Below, piece after piece: positions 10,301 through 19,141 of a stretch of 48,936 nt of DNA. The translations under genes were made by a program, and so were the position numbers. The notes beneath the pieces are model-generated. The model did not search any database. It was not told where the DNA came from and saw only the letters and a list, made by a program, of their open reading frames with translations. Each line of letters starts with the position of its first letter. Within the stretch, counting starts at the first letter, position 1. Source of the DNA: Cyclobacteriaceae bacterium (lineage in GTDB: Bacteria; Bacteroidota; Bacteroidia; Cytophagales; Cyclobacteriaceae); NCBI GenBank assembly GCA_026989535.1, contig JALSJD010000209.1, positions 1-48,936 of the forward strand, written 5' to 3'.

Positions 10301-12169
10301 GCAATTACTTCCATTATCGTCTCCATTGGAATATACTTTTCTTACTCGTACTCTACGCAAACCAGAAGCAGTAGTACTGGTAATATCAACATCTACACTT
10401 GGGCCATTGGTAGGTCCTACGAAACTAAGGTCGTCATTTAAGGTTCCTCCTGCAAAAGACCACTCATACACCCAAGCTCCTCCAGGAGTTCCTGTACCTG
10501 TAGGGTCTGGGGCAGTAAAAGTTATATTAGGAGCATCGGCACAAATATCAAAATTAAAAGGCCCACTAGGGGAAGTGATAGTGCCAGGCTGGGTCATCTG
10601 TTCGCGTACATCAAATTGTATTCGTACGGGATCACTCCAACAATTTTGGGTGCCTGTATTAGAAGAGTACCTACCCCAAACGTAATACGTACCCACATCG
10701 GTTCCGGAAAATCCAGTGCCAACCACTCCTGCCCCTGTGTATTCTGCTGCCTCCAGTTCATTACTGTTAGCGCCATTTGAATTTGCAATCTGATTGCCAA
10801 AATCAACTAGCCCACCGTTATCTTCATACCATTCGGTTGCTACCGACAAAGCACCTGGCGTAATTTCAAACCCTGGGTTTCCACCAGCTGTAAGGTCGGT
10901 TCCATAGCAATAATCTTTATCTCCTGCTGTTGGAACTGGGGGCTTGGGGGCTATTATTATATCAAATGGTCGTGTTATTGGATTGTCATTTGCATAAAAG
11001 TTAACTCCACCCGTTATTGCATTTAAGCCTGCTTGTTCGGTACCTCCAGGCCCATTAATCTCAAATACATTATTTGCTCCTCCCTGTGGTGGGTTTAAAT
11101 CATTATTAGTACTAAATGGGTTACATATATTAAAACTTCGTATAGTTACTTCAAATCTTTCTCCAACAAGTGCCGATGTTGGCATCTGTATGTCATCAGT
11201 TTCTGCATTTGGAACAGTTATTGACCCAGGAGGATTTGGCTGTTGAGTAGGGGTGCCGTAAATTGGCAAATCAGCATTGGTATAAGAAACACCATTTATG
11301 ATTATTTTTTCGTTTACAGCAGGGCCGGTAGTAATATCACTAAAAGTGCCATATACCCATTGAGTCCATCGCGATTCTCTATTTTCGTTTGCTGGGTTTG
11401 GCTCATCACCTGCTTGGCAGTTGAACGTACTTGTATCTTCTAATCTAACAGCCGAATCATCACCAGCACATAACTCAACAGTTTCACCCACTTCAACACC
11501 TGCGGAAGTAGCCTCATGGCTTACATCATGGATGCCTAAAAAAGTATTAGACAAATCATCCCATGTTACAATTTCTTCAAGTGCAGTTGCATTGGTATTA
11601 CCACAAGCTCCAACACCAACAATAAAAAGATTGGAAACAAGCGATCTTGTACATATTTCTTCTGTGCCTTGAGGGTAAGTATGACTGTCTGAAGCTTCGT
11701 ATCCATCTCCTACCCAAACAGCATTTTTTTGTGTAAACGCTGCACTATTATCATAATCCCAGAAAAAAACTACTCTATAAGTTCCTACAGGAGCAGCCAC
11801 ATCTTCAGCCGGAAATCTAAATTTAATCTTCCAATTTACAGTTGTAGGTGTACACTTTGGTCCTGGAACAAAATCATTCAACTTGCTAGTTACATCAGTA
11901 CAAGTATAAATGGCGGCAAACTCATCCTCCTCACACCGCTCCTCCACTGTTGGGTCTATCACTTTCCCATCAATATAAAACGTGTTCTCAGAATCATCTA
12001 TAACCGCATTTCCCAAATTACTCCCTAAGTCGATATCGGAATAGGTGAAATTGTTTTCTGCCAATGGAAACTTCGGGATTTCCTTATTGCCTTCGCCAAA
12101 GGAAAATAAAATTAATAAAACCGGAAGAAGAAATAACGCCTTAAGTTTGGATGAGAACATTAGGTGCAT
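1..12169 (-). CDS. Giant secreted PKD/Ig-like repeat surface protein (partial, C-terminus outside window)
   Basis: An open frame runs leftward from ATG 12169 to the window edge, at least 4056 codons. I checked its phase near positions 12169, 9061, 6061, 3268 and 1-60. An in-frame TAG lies two codons upstream of the ATG; an alternative ATG is at 12160. The N-terminus (MFSSKLKALFLLPVLLILFS) looks like a signal peptide. A unique region with paired cysteines follows. Ig/PKD-like modules come next, with ICEN and FQWQED-type motifs around residues 900-1250 and 'TYNWN' or 'YAWTVPTGA' motifs around 1450-1600. From about residue 1620 to the edge it is a long tandem array. This architecture is typical of Bacteroidota adhesins exported by the type IX system, whose sorting domain would lie beyond the window. 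That export route, and a role in adhesion or gliding, are inference. The gene is divergent from pyrG. Confidence 0.9.
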   Translation of the reverse strand, partial: MHLMFSSKLKALFLLPVLLILFSFGEGNKEIPKFPLAENNFTYSDIDLGSNLGNAVIDDSENTFYIDGKVIDPTVEERCEEDEFAAIYTCTDVTSKLNDFVPGPKCTPTTVNWKIKFRFPAEDVAAPVGTYRVVFFWDYDNSAAFTQKNAVWVGDGYEASDSHTYPQGTEEICTRSLVSNLFIVGVGACGNTNATALEEIVTWDDLSNTFLGIHDVSHEATSAGVEVGETVELCAGDDSAVRLEDTSTFNCQAGDEPNPANENRESRWTQWVYGTFSDITTGPAVNEKIIINGVSYTNADLPIYGTPTQQPNPPGSITVPNAETDDIQMPTSALVGERFEVTIRSFNICNPFSTNNDLNPPQGGANNVFEINGPGGTEQAGLNAITGGVNFYANDNPITRPFDIIIAPKPPVPTAGDKDYCYGTDLTAGGNPGFEITPGALSVATEWYEDNGGLVDFGNQIANSNGANSNELEAAEYTGAGVVGTGFSGTDVGTYYVWGRYSSNTGTQNCWSDPVRIQFDVREQMTQPGTITSPSGPFNFDICADAPNITFTAPDPTGTGTPGGAWVYEWSFAGGTLNDDLSFVGPTNGPSVDVDITSTTASGLRRVRVRKVYSNGDDNGSNCPSTRRTFDFNIDPVSVGGTLTATNTAICLGDPTGNITLSGNTGTITGWEVNFNGGGFIADGALGVVNPINPTPATAGTYEYRANVRSGVCSIVQSSTVTVTVNPVPPQPTISTSGSIVCVGTNVTLTSSNTNADSYQWYKDGVAVVGETNQSIVLNTVVESGSYTVEVIGVAPTNCTSVISDPETVRIEPLPTASNPIGGGAVCGGSPAPDIIWTLTGRPPFNITYTRTETVVGAAVVTTNIVNYTPPEAFPGPYTFTISAPNPPSVATEVYEYEITVLDDDVIAPNNLTCSGTSLGTIPATVSIGGTAPTFVTGPTLSPDIVCVDGGSTTDPTLLFRLDAANVSGVGFVLTYTIDGSANRTKIFDTDASGDPVAAVTFNDAELNTVAPSPHVINIVSILSPSFCLSTFNIPLNFTVRPLPVITTQPINEEICENGTVSFISAATGTNLSFQWQEDPDGAGALPFVDIVDGGVYSGALTNTLTLTNAPLAMDANDYRVIITGYNAPSVLPLCPITSNEVTLTVRDFAVVTVQPTDAEICENTSINFSVTATGTGITYVWQEDNGGGFADLADGTVGGVIYANTTTNTISISNVTNALNGYDYRVKMTTTGSCENFSNPADLIVNPLPDANNLSPDLCEDQPLGSNTVAGHDLTIAAYSDVITGIAGSVGRTIEYYTDAGRTSGVSDPTNVDISNGLIIYTRVIDTAIGATLCSSDETINFTVNALPVAADPTLASRTFCESVQGGPLERTGVNLDTYNPQINGTATITWYPTLADAQALTNQIPAGAAAGEVGNYEVFDGVPVTARVVDGNTCVNYREVFFVVNPLPAANPILGADTQCVGGPTSLYQISPGSAGTTYNWNIHGDFIVFGGGTVNDFFVLLQFGTATVQTLEVTEISPENCAGDVQQLVITVQGSPPISAITGPSEVCENEAGVAFSVTNTANTDYAWTVPTGAAIINGQGTSAIVVNFGTTGGNVEVIPTSQGGGCTGGTATQAVTVNALPILDPALNNTVCSDEDIGITLVAAGASPVPATSYDVTANVSPGLLANTGPTTGNGILSAAIFNDNYTNTTGGALTVTYIVTPISADNCSGPTVNVIATINPEPVMGSGLDVTVCSDIAIGLTLNTAAGSVVASTYDIINVIIPGGITADGLNVTVPQAGVTAAYLANDKYENLGNAPLVVQYIVVPRSINNCPGNQLTINATINPKPVISTLLDNTVCSDAAIGVTLNTNGVSVAATTYNLVNVAVPGGLTAAVGNAAFPTTGVADNFIVLDSYTNQTNFPLNVTYTVQGESAANCTGDNRNIVITIDPEPVIDNTLSTAVCSDVASGITFAFLGTAVAANDYNLIDVVIPMGATPAVTNAAFPASNQADNYIAADSYTNQTAAAIDVVYEVRGVSAGPANCEGDSEFITLTVNPEPVIDPALDATVCSDAAVGINFATDGISVGAASYDFVNKVVQAGLVDVGNVPVANGVLATYIATDSYTNTGNSSLTVTYEVRGTAAGTGCVGKSEFIVVTIDPEPVVSTGLNTTICSDISIGVTLATNGTSIAAANYNLINVTIPAGLTPNAGNASFPQNGVVSGYITNDTYTNITANPLNAIYEVKGVSGANCIGDSELITVIINPEPVVNTSLDAPACSDVAIGVTLSIEGAGVAAANYNYINVTIPGGLTAGGNAVIPSNGQADNYINGDTYTNQTLNPLDVVYEVKGVSGIGCIGDSEFITVTINPEPVVSSTLNATVCSNLAIGLTLASDGASEPAVSYNVLTVSTQAGIIADGGNVIIPSNAVPAGYVSGDIYNNPTSGLLTVTYEVQGISVAGCVGDSRSIIITIDPEPVIDPNLDVTVCSDDATGVSFSTIGTSVAANNYNVKAVTIPGGVTAAVGNATIPGVAVGTAYIFNDSYTNQTANPLDVIYEVTATSAAPCEGQSEFITVTVNPEPVISSTLDTTVCSDAIVGVILNTDGISVGATLYNIISINAAVGLVAGGGNVGVSNGELSDYIQNDRYTNKTFGPLDVIYEVRGVSAANCVGDSEFIIITINPEPIVNTGLNTTVCSDDAVGVTLVTEGGSVGAIDYNLIAVTVPAGLAADAGNAVVANGVAANYIVADSYTNVTGGAINVTYEIQARSGANCTGDSEFIIIAINPEPVIDPTLDATVCSDIPIGINFGTDVGSVAAANYNLINVTVPATLTAGVGNVVPANGIGATYIANDVYTNTTNGSLDVTYEVVGVSGSTCAGDSEIITITINPEPVMNPGLDVTVCSDLVIGVNLSGDGISINPTLFNIINVTIPGSLAANVANAPIPANNQVANYISGDIYTNTTSTPLDVIYEVRGVSGASCIGDSEFITVTINPEPVINSGLNTAVCSDNAIGVNFSTSGTSVAAANYDLIAVTIPGSLTAAGTNVAFPANAVVAGYIAGDTYTNVTAGALDVTYEIRGRSADGCLGDNVIITIIINPEPVIDPTLNISVCSDLGIGLVLNTNGSSIGAANYNIIDVAIPAGLIANAGNAVFPANNVASAYLSTDRYINATTGPLDVIYEVKGVSFSACIGDSELITVTIEPGPVLDPNMDDTVCSDTAIGVNFAINVGSVAATSYNIVGITPNPSLTPGVTNVVISNGEAANYIAADTYTNTTSIPLDVIYEVQGVSAATCVGPSEFITVTIDPEPVIDNGLNKSVCSDEAVGLILVTNGVSVGALVYNIISVTIDSGLTAAAGNAPIPANNQDDDYLSNDSYTNTTGAALTVVYEARAESGSTCEGDSKLITITVDPEPIVDANLNTDACSDNPVGVTLGTAVGSAAANYNIVAVTVPGTISAAPANAVIPANGVAPGYFSGDTYTNQTANPVNVIYDVQAVSTLNCVGDIRSITVTINPEPVIDPAITATVCSDLNIGVNIGVVAGSTAAASYDYLDIVLAAGLTPNVGNAIIPTLAQSAGYINGDIYTNVTATPLDVVYEIKANSGLTCQGDSEFITVTINPEPVLNPGLNATICSTFDVAGIIFSTNGVSTAATSYNLISVTPDISLVAGGANAFPANGVADTHVQNDTYENTTNGDLTVDYVVAPVSSQGCIGDQVIITLTVRPQPVLNATVGAPLCSDVPIGHTLAVVGTSIGATVYNIVSINWDPLMSPGGANAGIGNAQAANAIAADTYTNTTMGVRQATYDIEPVSADGCKGAVQQLTFNINPAPALAITLDKIVCDDDVIGLILGSANSVPASTYDITVSIPAGITAAGGNAVLPAFAQAANYLSNDTFSNGTDNPLVVEYTVVPISAASCKGPPTVVSITVEPDFTATATNTKTIICSNDNVSITLGSLSTPSAGSVTFNVTAVTSNPGTVSGFIPSLNFLPIGHEIVDFLVNSGNTQETVTYTITPVASGAAGGGGCLGDDITEVVTIDPLPQVTSGQFKQVCSGVSLGYSITTTPNLPGTTFTWPAPTLPAGVTGG

Positions 12170-12327
12170 TGACTATGTTGGTTAAGTTAGTTTATAAAAG
12201 TTTATCAAGCCGTTACTCGGATATATACAATTTTACATACCGATGTAACCTGACTTTTTTATTTTTATAAAGGAATGGTTTTTTCTAGCTGGTAAAAATT
12301 AACATTCCTACGGTAAATTCCAACTAA

Positions 12328-14016
<1,689 letters not shown>

Positions 14017-14028
14017 GTAAAATTAATA

Positions 14029-15834
14029 ATGGATAAAAATCAAGCAACCGGCTTATTACTGATAAGCCTTATGGTAATGGGTTACTTTTATTTTTTTGGT
14101 GGACCACCCGAATTGGTTGAACAACCTGTACAAACCACCACTGAACAAATTGTAACCGAGCAGCAACCTAATCAATTAAATGCAGCACCTGCCCTACCAG
14201 ATTCTGTACAACAGATTCTTCATCAACAGCAGTATGGTAACTTAGCCGCAGCGGCAAAAGGCACTTCTCAACTTATTACCGTTGAAAATAAAGACCTACG
14301 ACTGGTTTTTAATACCAAAGGAGGCGTAATTGAAGAAGTAGAATTAAAAAATTATAAAACCTACACCAAAGAGCCTTTAATTTTGGTAAATGCTAACACC
14401 CGGGTACAAAAATTAATTGCGAGGCAAAACGGTCGAGAGGTAAATTTATACGATTTATTTTACTCCGTTGAACAAACAGAAGCAAACGACACACTTCAAA
14501 TAACATTTACACTTACCAACGAGCAAGGAGGCACTATAAAACAACATTACTTTATACCTAAAACTAAAGGCTACAAAATCGATTATAAGGTGGAAACCAG
14601 CGGTATGGACGGCATGCTTTCTAATGGGTTAACCTTAAACTGGAAGAGTAATTTAATTACTACTGAAAAAGATGTGGCTACTTCTCGTGTAAAATCTACC
14701 ATCACCTATTATCAGCAAGATGGTAATTTTGATGAGTTGAGCGAACGTAGCACGGACACCGAAACTGAAACAGTAAGTAACTTAAGTTGGGTTACCTTTA
14801 AACAACAATTTTTTTCGGCTGCCGTAATTGCACCCAATGGGTTTGCCAATGCTAATTTAATGGTAGAAACGGACGAGAGCAGGCTTGATATTGACAAAAC
14901 GGCTTCGGCAACCTTAAGCATCCCCAATACGGCATTAGCAAACGGTAATTTAGAACTCGCTTATTATTACGGCCCCAATAATTACCAGGTAATGAAAAAA
15001 GTAGCGCCTGGATTTAATGAAAATGTGTACCTCGGTATTGCTGGCATCAACCTTATAAACAAATGGGTAGTGGTACCCATATTTAACTGGTTAGATAATT
15101 ACATTGCCAGTTACGGGCTTATTATATTCATTTTGGTGCTTATCATCAAATTAGCCTTATCGCCTCTTTCGTATAAATCGTATTTATCAATGGCTAAGAT
15201 GAAGGTGTTAAAGCCCGAATTGGATGAAATTAAAGAAAAATTAGGCGGAGATCAGCAAAAATTTCAGCAAGAACAGATGAAGCTTTACCAGCAAGTGGGT
15301 GTAAACCCATTGAGTGGATGTATGCCAATGCTGCTTCAAATGCCTATCTTATACGCAATGTTTAGCTTTTTCCCCAGCTCCATCGAATTGCGCCAGCAAC
15401 CCTTTTTATGGGCCGAGGATTTATCAACTTATGATTCGATTATGACCTTGCCCTTTGAGATTCCGTTTTATGGAAATCATGTGAGTTTGTTTGTGATATT
15501 AATGACGATTTCAACCATACTTTATACTTGGAGTAATAACCAAATGAGTACGGTGCAAGGCCCAATGAAGACCATGAGCTATATGATGCCAATTGTTTTT
15601 ATGTTTGTACTCAACAACTTCCCGGCCGCATTAAGCTATTATTATTTCTTATCAACCTTAATTACATTTGGCCAGCAAGCACTCATAAAAAAATACATTG
15701 ATGAAGACAAAATCTTGGCTGTTTTAGACGAAAACCGTAAGAAAGGCGGCAAAAAGAAATCTAAATTTATGGCTAAGCTAGAAGATGCGATGAAAGCAAG
15801 TGAAGAAGCTAAGAAAGGGAAGAAAAAGAAGTAG
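14029..15834 (+). CDS. yidC: Membrane protein insertase YidC
   Basis: YidC inserts inner-membrane proteins, alone or with SecYEG. The 601-residue protein has an N-terminal transmembrane anchor at about residues 6-23, then a Gln-rich linker. A large periplasmic beta-domain follows at about 75-345. The conserved membrane core covers about 350-560 and contains KLALSPLSYKSYLSMAKM and GCMPMLLQMPILYAMF. A Lys-rich tail (GGKKKSKF... to KKGKKKK) follows, a feature known in other YidC proteins to contact the ribosome. This is the long Gram-negative form with a periplasmic domain. The start MDKNQATGLLLISL is typical for Bacteroidota. It follows pyrG by 12 nt. Confidence 0.97.
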   Translation: MDKNQATGLLLISLMVMGYFYFFGGPPELVEQPVQTTTEQIVTEQQPNQLNAAPALPDSVQQILHQQQYGNLAAAAKGTSQLITVENKDLRLVFNTKGGVIEEVELKNYKTYTKEPLILVNANTRVQKLIARQNGREVNLYDLFYSVEQTEANDTLQITFTLTNEQGGTIKQHYFIPKTKGYKIDYKVETSGMDGMLSNGLTLNWKSNLITTEKDVATSRVKSTITYYQQDGNFDELSERSTDTETETVSNLSWVTFKQQFFSAAVIAPNGFANANLMVETDESRLDIDKTASATLSIPNTALANGNLELAYYYGPNNYQVMKKVAPGFNENVYLGIAGINLINKWVVVPIFNWLDNYIASYGLIIFILVLIIKLALSPLSYKSYLSMAKMKVLKPELDEIKEKLGGDQQKFQQEQMKLYQQVGVNPLSGCMPMLLQMPILYAMFSFFPSSIELRQQPFLWAEDLSTYDSIMTLPFEIPFYGNHVSLFVILMTISTILYTWSNNQMSTVQGPMKTMSYMMPIVFMFVLNNFPAALSYYYFLSTLITFGQQALIKKYIDEDKILAVLDENRKKGGKKKSKFMAKLEDAMKASEEAKKGKKKK

Positions 15835-15893
15835 AACTGGATATTGGTTAATTGATAATTGAACATTGTTATTTCAACTACCAATTATTCTCA

Positions 15894-15901
15894 TATCTTT
15901 G
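15894..15901 (+). promoter_or_regulatory. Possible -7 box upstream of parA (TATCTTTG)
   Basis: TATCTTTG fits TAnnTTTG and lies 90 bp before parA in the 157-bp gap after yidC. The nearest upstream TTG (15866-15868) is 25 bp away, longer than the usual 19-21 bp spacing, so the call is weak. Confidence 0.25.
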
Positions 15902-15991
15902 CTAATGCTTCAATTCTATTTTTTTGAATGTAAGAATCCAATTGAATAGACTTGATTTTTTATAGTAATCAGATTAGGCAACAGTTTTTTT

Positions 15992-16759
15992 ATGGGAAAA
16001 GTAATTGCAATAGCAAATCAAAAAGGAGGAGTAGGTAAAACGACCACAGCCATTAACTTGGCGGCAAGTTTAGCTGCCCTCGAATATAAAACACTCATTG
16101 TAGATGCCGACCCACAGGCCAATAGTGCTTCGGGCGTTGGCATCGACCCAAAATCGATTGAGTCCAGTATTTACGAGTGCATGGTTGATGGCGTACCTAT
16201 AGAAGAAGCTATTTTAGAAACCAATACCGATTTTCTTCATTTAATACCTTCTAATATAGACTTAGTAGGTGCTGAAATTGAAATGATTGACTTGGAAAAC
16301 AGGGAAGAGAAAATGAAAGTTGCCCTTGCTCCTATTATAGATAATTATGATTATATCATTATCGATTGCTCCCCATCGCTGGGATTAATTACCATTAATG
16401 CCATGACGGCTGCTGATACCTTATTAATACCCGTACAATGCGAGTATTTTGCGCTGGAAGGATTGGGCAAGTTATTAAATACTATTAAAATCATTCAATC
16501 TCGCTTAAACCCTGAACTCGAGATAGAGGGTATTTTACTAACGATGTACGATACTCGTTTACGCCTATCTAACCAAGTGGTAGAAGAAGTTCGAACACAT
16601 TTTCAAGACATCGTATTTGATACCATCATCCCTCGAAACATTAAATTATCGGAATCGCCAAGCTTTGGAGTGCCTGCTTTAGAACACGATGCGGATAGTA
16701 AAGGAGCCATTAGCTACTTAAACCTAGCCAAAGAAATAATAGAAAATAACGAAGGATGA
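15992..16759 (+). CDS. parA: Chromosome partitioning ATPase ParA (Soj)
   Basis: ParA is a DNA-bound ATPase that moves ParB-parS complexes during chromosome segregation. The 255-residue product starts [20 protein letters not shown], which contains the deviant Walker A motif of the ParA/MinD family. It continues with the DADPQANS motif and the [10 protein letters not shown] Walker B-like segment. There is no N-terminal DNA-binding extension, so this is the short chromosomal type rather than the P1 plasmid type. Its stop overlaps parB by 4 nt (ATGA), indicating translational coupling. Confidence 0.96.
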   Translation: MGKVIAIANQKGGVGKTTTAINLAASLAALEYKTLIVDADPQANSASGVGIDPKSIESSIYECMVDGVPIEEAILETNTDFLHLIPSNIDLVGAEIEMIDLENREEKMKVALAPIIDNYDYIIIDCSPSLGLITINAMTAADTLLIPVQCEYFALEGLGKLLNTIKIIQSRLNPELEIEGILLTMYDTRLRLSNQVVEEVRTHFQDIVFDTIIPRNIKLSESPSFGVPALEHDADSKGAISYLNLAKEIIENNEG

Positions 16760-17658
16760 GTGCTAAAAGAAAAAATGCGCTAGGGCGTGGATTAGGGGCA
16801 TTGCTAAACGACTCCCCCATCAACACCCCAAAAATGCCTAGAAAGGCTTCAGTCCCTTCTGTTAGCAGTAGTACCAACGAAATTTTGTTGGAGCAAATTG
16901 AAGTTAATCCCTACCAACCACGAACACATTTTAATGAGGAAGCACTGAATGAGCTTAAAGATTCCATTAAAACCCAAGGCATTATTCAACCTATTACGGT
17001 TCGCAAATTAGCCACTAACTCGTACCAACTTATTTCTGGAGAAAGGCGACTCCAGGCCTCTAAATTGGCTGGTTTAAAAAATATTCCTGCCTACGTTAGA
17101 GAAGCAAACGACCAGCAAATGCTGGAAATGGCGCTGATTGAGAATATTCAACGCGAAAATTTAAACTCGATTGAAGTGGCCTTAAGCTACCAGCAACTAA
17201 TTACAGAATGTGGCTTAAAGCAAGAAGAGCTAGGCGACCGTGTGGGCAAAAAAAGAAGTACCGTTACCAATTATTTGCGCTTACTTAAACTGCCCCCCGA
17301 TGTGCAAACCGGCATTAAAGAAGGTGACATATCAATGGGGCATGCCAGGGCATTAATTGGGCTTGAAAATGTGGATGTACAGTTGGATATGTTCAAAAAA
17401 ATTATTCAACAAGGCTTATCGGTTCGTAAAACCGAAGAATTGGTACGGTTATTGACTTCTTCTGACCCTGAAAAAGCGAGTAGCAAACCAAATGACAAAA
17501 GCCCCGAAATTCAAAAATTGCAATCTGAGTTATCATCCTACTTTGGGTCTAAGATTATGATTAAAGCAGATGACGCAACTAAAGGTGAAATAAAAATTCC
17601 ATTTGTTTCCACGCAGGATTTAAACAGAATATTAGAAATACTAGACATCAGTCTATGA
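16756..17658 (+). CDS. parB: ParB/Spo0J partition protein
   Basis: ParB binds parS sites and spreads as a CTP-dependent clamp. The 300-residue protein has an N-terminal Arg/Lys-rich stretch ([14 protein letters not shown]) typical of the ParA-stimulating tip. The ParB/Srx domain follows with NPYQPRTHF and the CTP-binding [13 protein letters not shown] and ENIQRENLN motifs at about residues 55-140. A helix-turn-helix region lies at about 150-200 ([20 protein letters not shown]). It overlaps parA by 4 nt and the next gene by 4 nt. I found no complete parS palindrome (TGTTTCACGTGAAACA) in the window. Confidence 0.96.
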   Translation: MSAKRKNALGRGLGALLNDSPINTPKMPRKASVPSVSSSTNEILLEQIEVNPYQPRTHFNEEALNELKDSIKTQGIIQPITVRKLATNSYQLISGERRLQASKLAGLKNIPAYVREANDQQMLEMALIENIQRENLNSIEVALSYQQLITECGLKQEELGDRVGKKRSTVTNYLRLLKLPPDVQTGIKEGDISMGHARALIGLENVDVQLDMFKKIIQQGLSVRKTEELVRLLTSSDPEKASSKPNDKSPEIQKLQSELSSYFGSKIMIKADDATKGEIKIPFVSTQDLNRILEILDISL

Positions 17659-18275
17659 TACGATTATTTCTTGTGCTACTAATTTTAGGCGTAAACCTAT
17701 CGCTCCTGGCACAAGAGCAGGCTGCTGATACCATTCCGCCTGAGCCAACTTTTCAACAAGATAGCATTATAGGGTTTAGCGCATTAAATGAGCCAAAAGC
17801 AGTTGAAAATTTTGATATGATTTCGGAAGGCCACGACCCAAACAAAGCAGCTTGGTACTCAGCGGCTATTCCCGGGTTAGGGCAGGTGTACAATAAAAAA
17901 TATTGGAAAATACCGCTTGTGTGGGCAGGGGTTGTAGGTTTTGCCTATTTAATTGATTGGAATAACGACCAATATCAGTTTTTTAGCAAAAACCTACTCT
18001 ATGAAAGAAATGGCAACCAACCCGGTTTTGAAAATGAAACACGACTAGATGCTGCCACCCTAAAAAATGGCAGAGATCAATACCGCAGATCAAGGGATAT
18101 GATGATTATTTTTAGTGTACTTTTTTATATGCTTAACATTGTAGATGCACATATAGATGCGCATTTGATTGAATTTGATGTGAACCAAGACCTTTCGGTT
18201 CAAGTAAACCCCAGCCTTGAGTATATGCCTAATAATTCAGTTTCAACCGGATTAACCCTCTCAATTAAATTTTAA
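17655..18275 (+). CDS. DUF5683 domain protein, exported or membrane-associated
   Basis: This 206-residue protein has an N-terminal signal peptide ([20 protein letters not shown]). A conserved block begins at about residue 65 with AAWYSAAIPGLGQVYNKKYW, followed by a hydrophobic segment (IPLVWAGVVGFAYLIDW) and a later one near 145-160. That combination is the DUF5683 signature of Bacteroidota; its biochemical function is unknown. The gene overlaps parB by 4 nt and ends 1 nt before dapB, so it belongs to the same operon. Its fixed location between parB and dapB in Bacteroidota is a known synteny, not a proof of function. Confidence 0.85.
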   Translation: MIRLFLVLLILGVNLSLLAQEQAADTIPPEPTFQQDSIIGFSALNEPKAVENFDMISEGHDPNKAAWYSAAIPGLGQVYNKKYWKIPLVWAGVVGFAYLIDWNNDQYQFFSKNLLYERNGNQPGFENETRLDAATLKNGRDQYRRSRDMMIIFSVLFYMLNIVDAHIDAHLIEFDVNQDLSVQVNPSLEYMPNNSVSTGLTLSIKF

Positions 18276-18276
18276 G

Positions 18277-18990
18277 ATGAAAATAGCCTTAGTAGGATAC
18301 GGAAAAATGGGCATTGCTATTGAAGAACTAGCCAAAGAAGCAGGGCATACTATATCTTACAAAATAGATAAAGACAACCACGCAGAGCTAACTCAACTTA
18401 ATACGACAAATACCGATATTATTATTGAGTTTAGCAACCCTGACATAGCTGCACAAAATATTCTTTTCTGCTTAACCCAAAACATACCAGTGGTTTGTGG
18501 CACTACAGGTTGGTTAAGTAGTTGGGATGAAGTTAAAAACGCTTGCAACACTACCAACGGAACTTTTTTCTATGCCTCCAATTATAGTATTGGGGTTAAT
18601 CTTTTTTTTAAGATTAACGAATATGCAGCCAAGCTAATGGCTAAACAGGCCTACCAAGTAGAAATTGAGGAAATTCATCATACCGAAAAAAAAGACAGCC
18701 CCAGTGGAACCGCCATTACCATAGCAGAACCTATTTTAGCAGCTAGAGGGATGGATAAATGGGTAAATAATAAGGCAGCGCATAATGCACTTGGCATTAT
18801 TTCGAAAAGAGAAGCAAAAGTACCTGGAACTCATACGGTAGCTTATACCTCTAAAATAGACGAAATAAGTATGACCCATATCGCCCATAGCCGAAGAGGC
18901 TTTGCCAAAGGTGCTTTGGCGGTGGCAGAGTGGATTGTAAATACAAAAGCCAAGGGTATGTTAAATATGAATGATTACTTAACGATATAA
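18277..18990 (+). CDS. dapB: 4-hydroxy-tetrahydrodipicolinate reductase
   Basis: DapB reduces hydroxytetrahydrodipicolinate with NAD(P)H in lysine and diaminopimelate synthesis. The 237-residue product has the nucleotide-binding VGYGKMG motif at residues 6-12, CGTTGW in the middle and the catalytic EIHHTEKKDSPSGTA motif, with the His pair and the Lys that act on the substrate. It is slightly shorter than the E. coli enzyme, as usual for Bacteroidota. It follows the DUF5683 gene with a 1-nt gap, and lepB starts 151 bp downstream. Confidence 0.96.
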   Translation: MKIALVGYGKMGIAIEELAKEAGHTISYKIDKDNHAELTQLNTTNTDIIIEFSNPDIAAQNILFCLTQNIPVVCGTTGWLSSWDEVKNACNTTNGTFFYASNYSIGVNLFFKINEYAAKLMAKQAYQVEIEEIHHTEKKDSPSGTAITIAEPILAARGMDKWVNNKAAHNALGIISKREAKVPGTHTVAYTSKIDEISMTHIAHSRRGFAKGALAVAEWIVNTKAKGMLNMNDYLTI

Positions 18991-19050
18991 GTGGAGTTAA
19001 TTCATTGGAAAATAGAATAATAAAGTCATTCTTTGTGAGCTTAAAATTTT

Positions 19051-19106
19051 AACCTAGATTATGCGATAGGATTCGTAATGAGAATTTCTATTGCATAATT
19101 CGGGTT
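19051..19106. other. Imperfect stem-loop between dapB and lepB
   Basis: AACCTAGATTATGCGATAG (19051-19069) pairs with CTATTGCATAATTCGGGTT (19088-19106), leaving an 18-nt loop. The inner 12 bp are almost perfect with one G:T-type mismatch. There is no T-run right after it, so it is not a classical terminator. It could be an attenuating structure in the lepB leader, 35 bp before the ATG, or a small intergenic repeat. Confidence 0.45.
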
Positions 19107-19141
19107 TAACGGTCAAAAAAACTCAGTATTAAATAGTAAAG

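Noticed and set aside
249-10685. Several plus-strand open stretches of 60-196 codons inside the giant surface gene
   Set aside because: They are antisense shadows of a repeat-rich minus-strand coding frame; they recur with the repeat period and have no start signals or family features.
15992-17658. A chromosomal parS site near parAB
   Set aside because: No sequence close to TGTTTCACGTGAAACA was found anywhere in the window; TGTTTCAC near 20847 is only a half-site.
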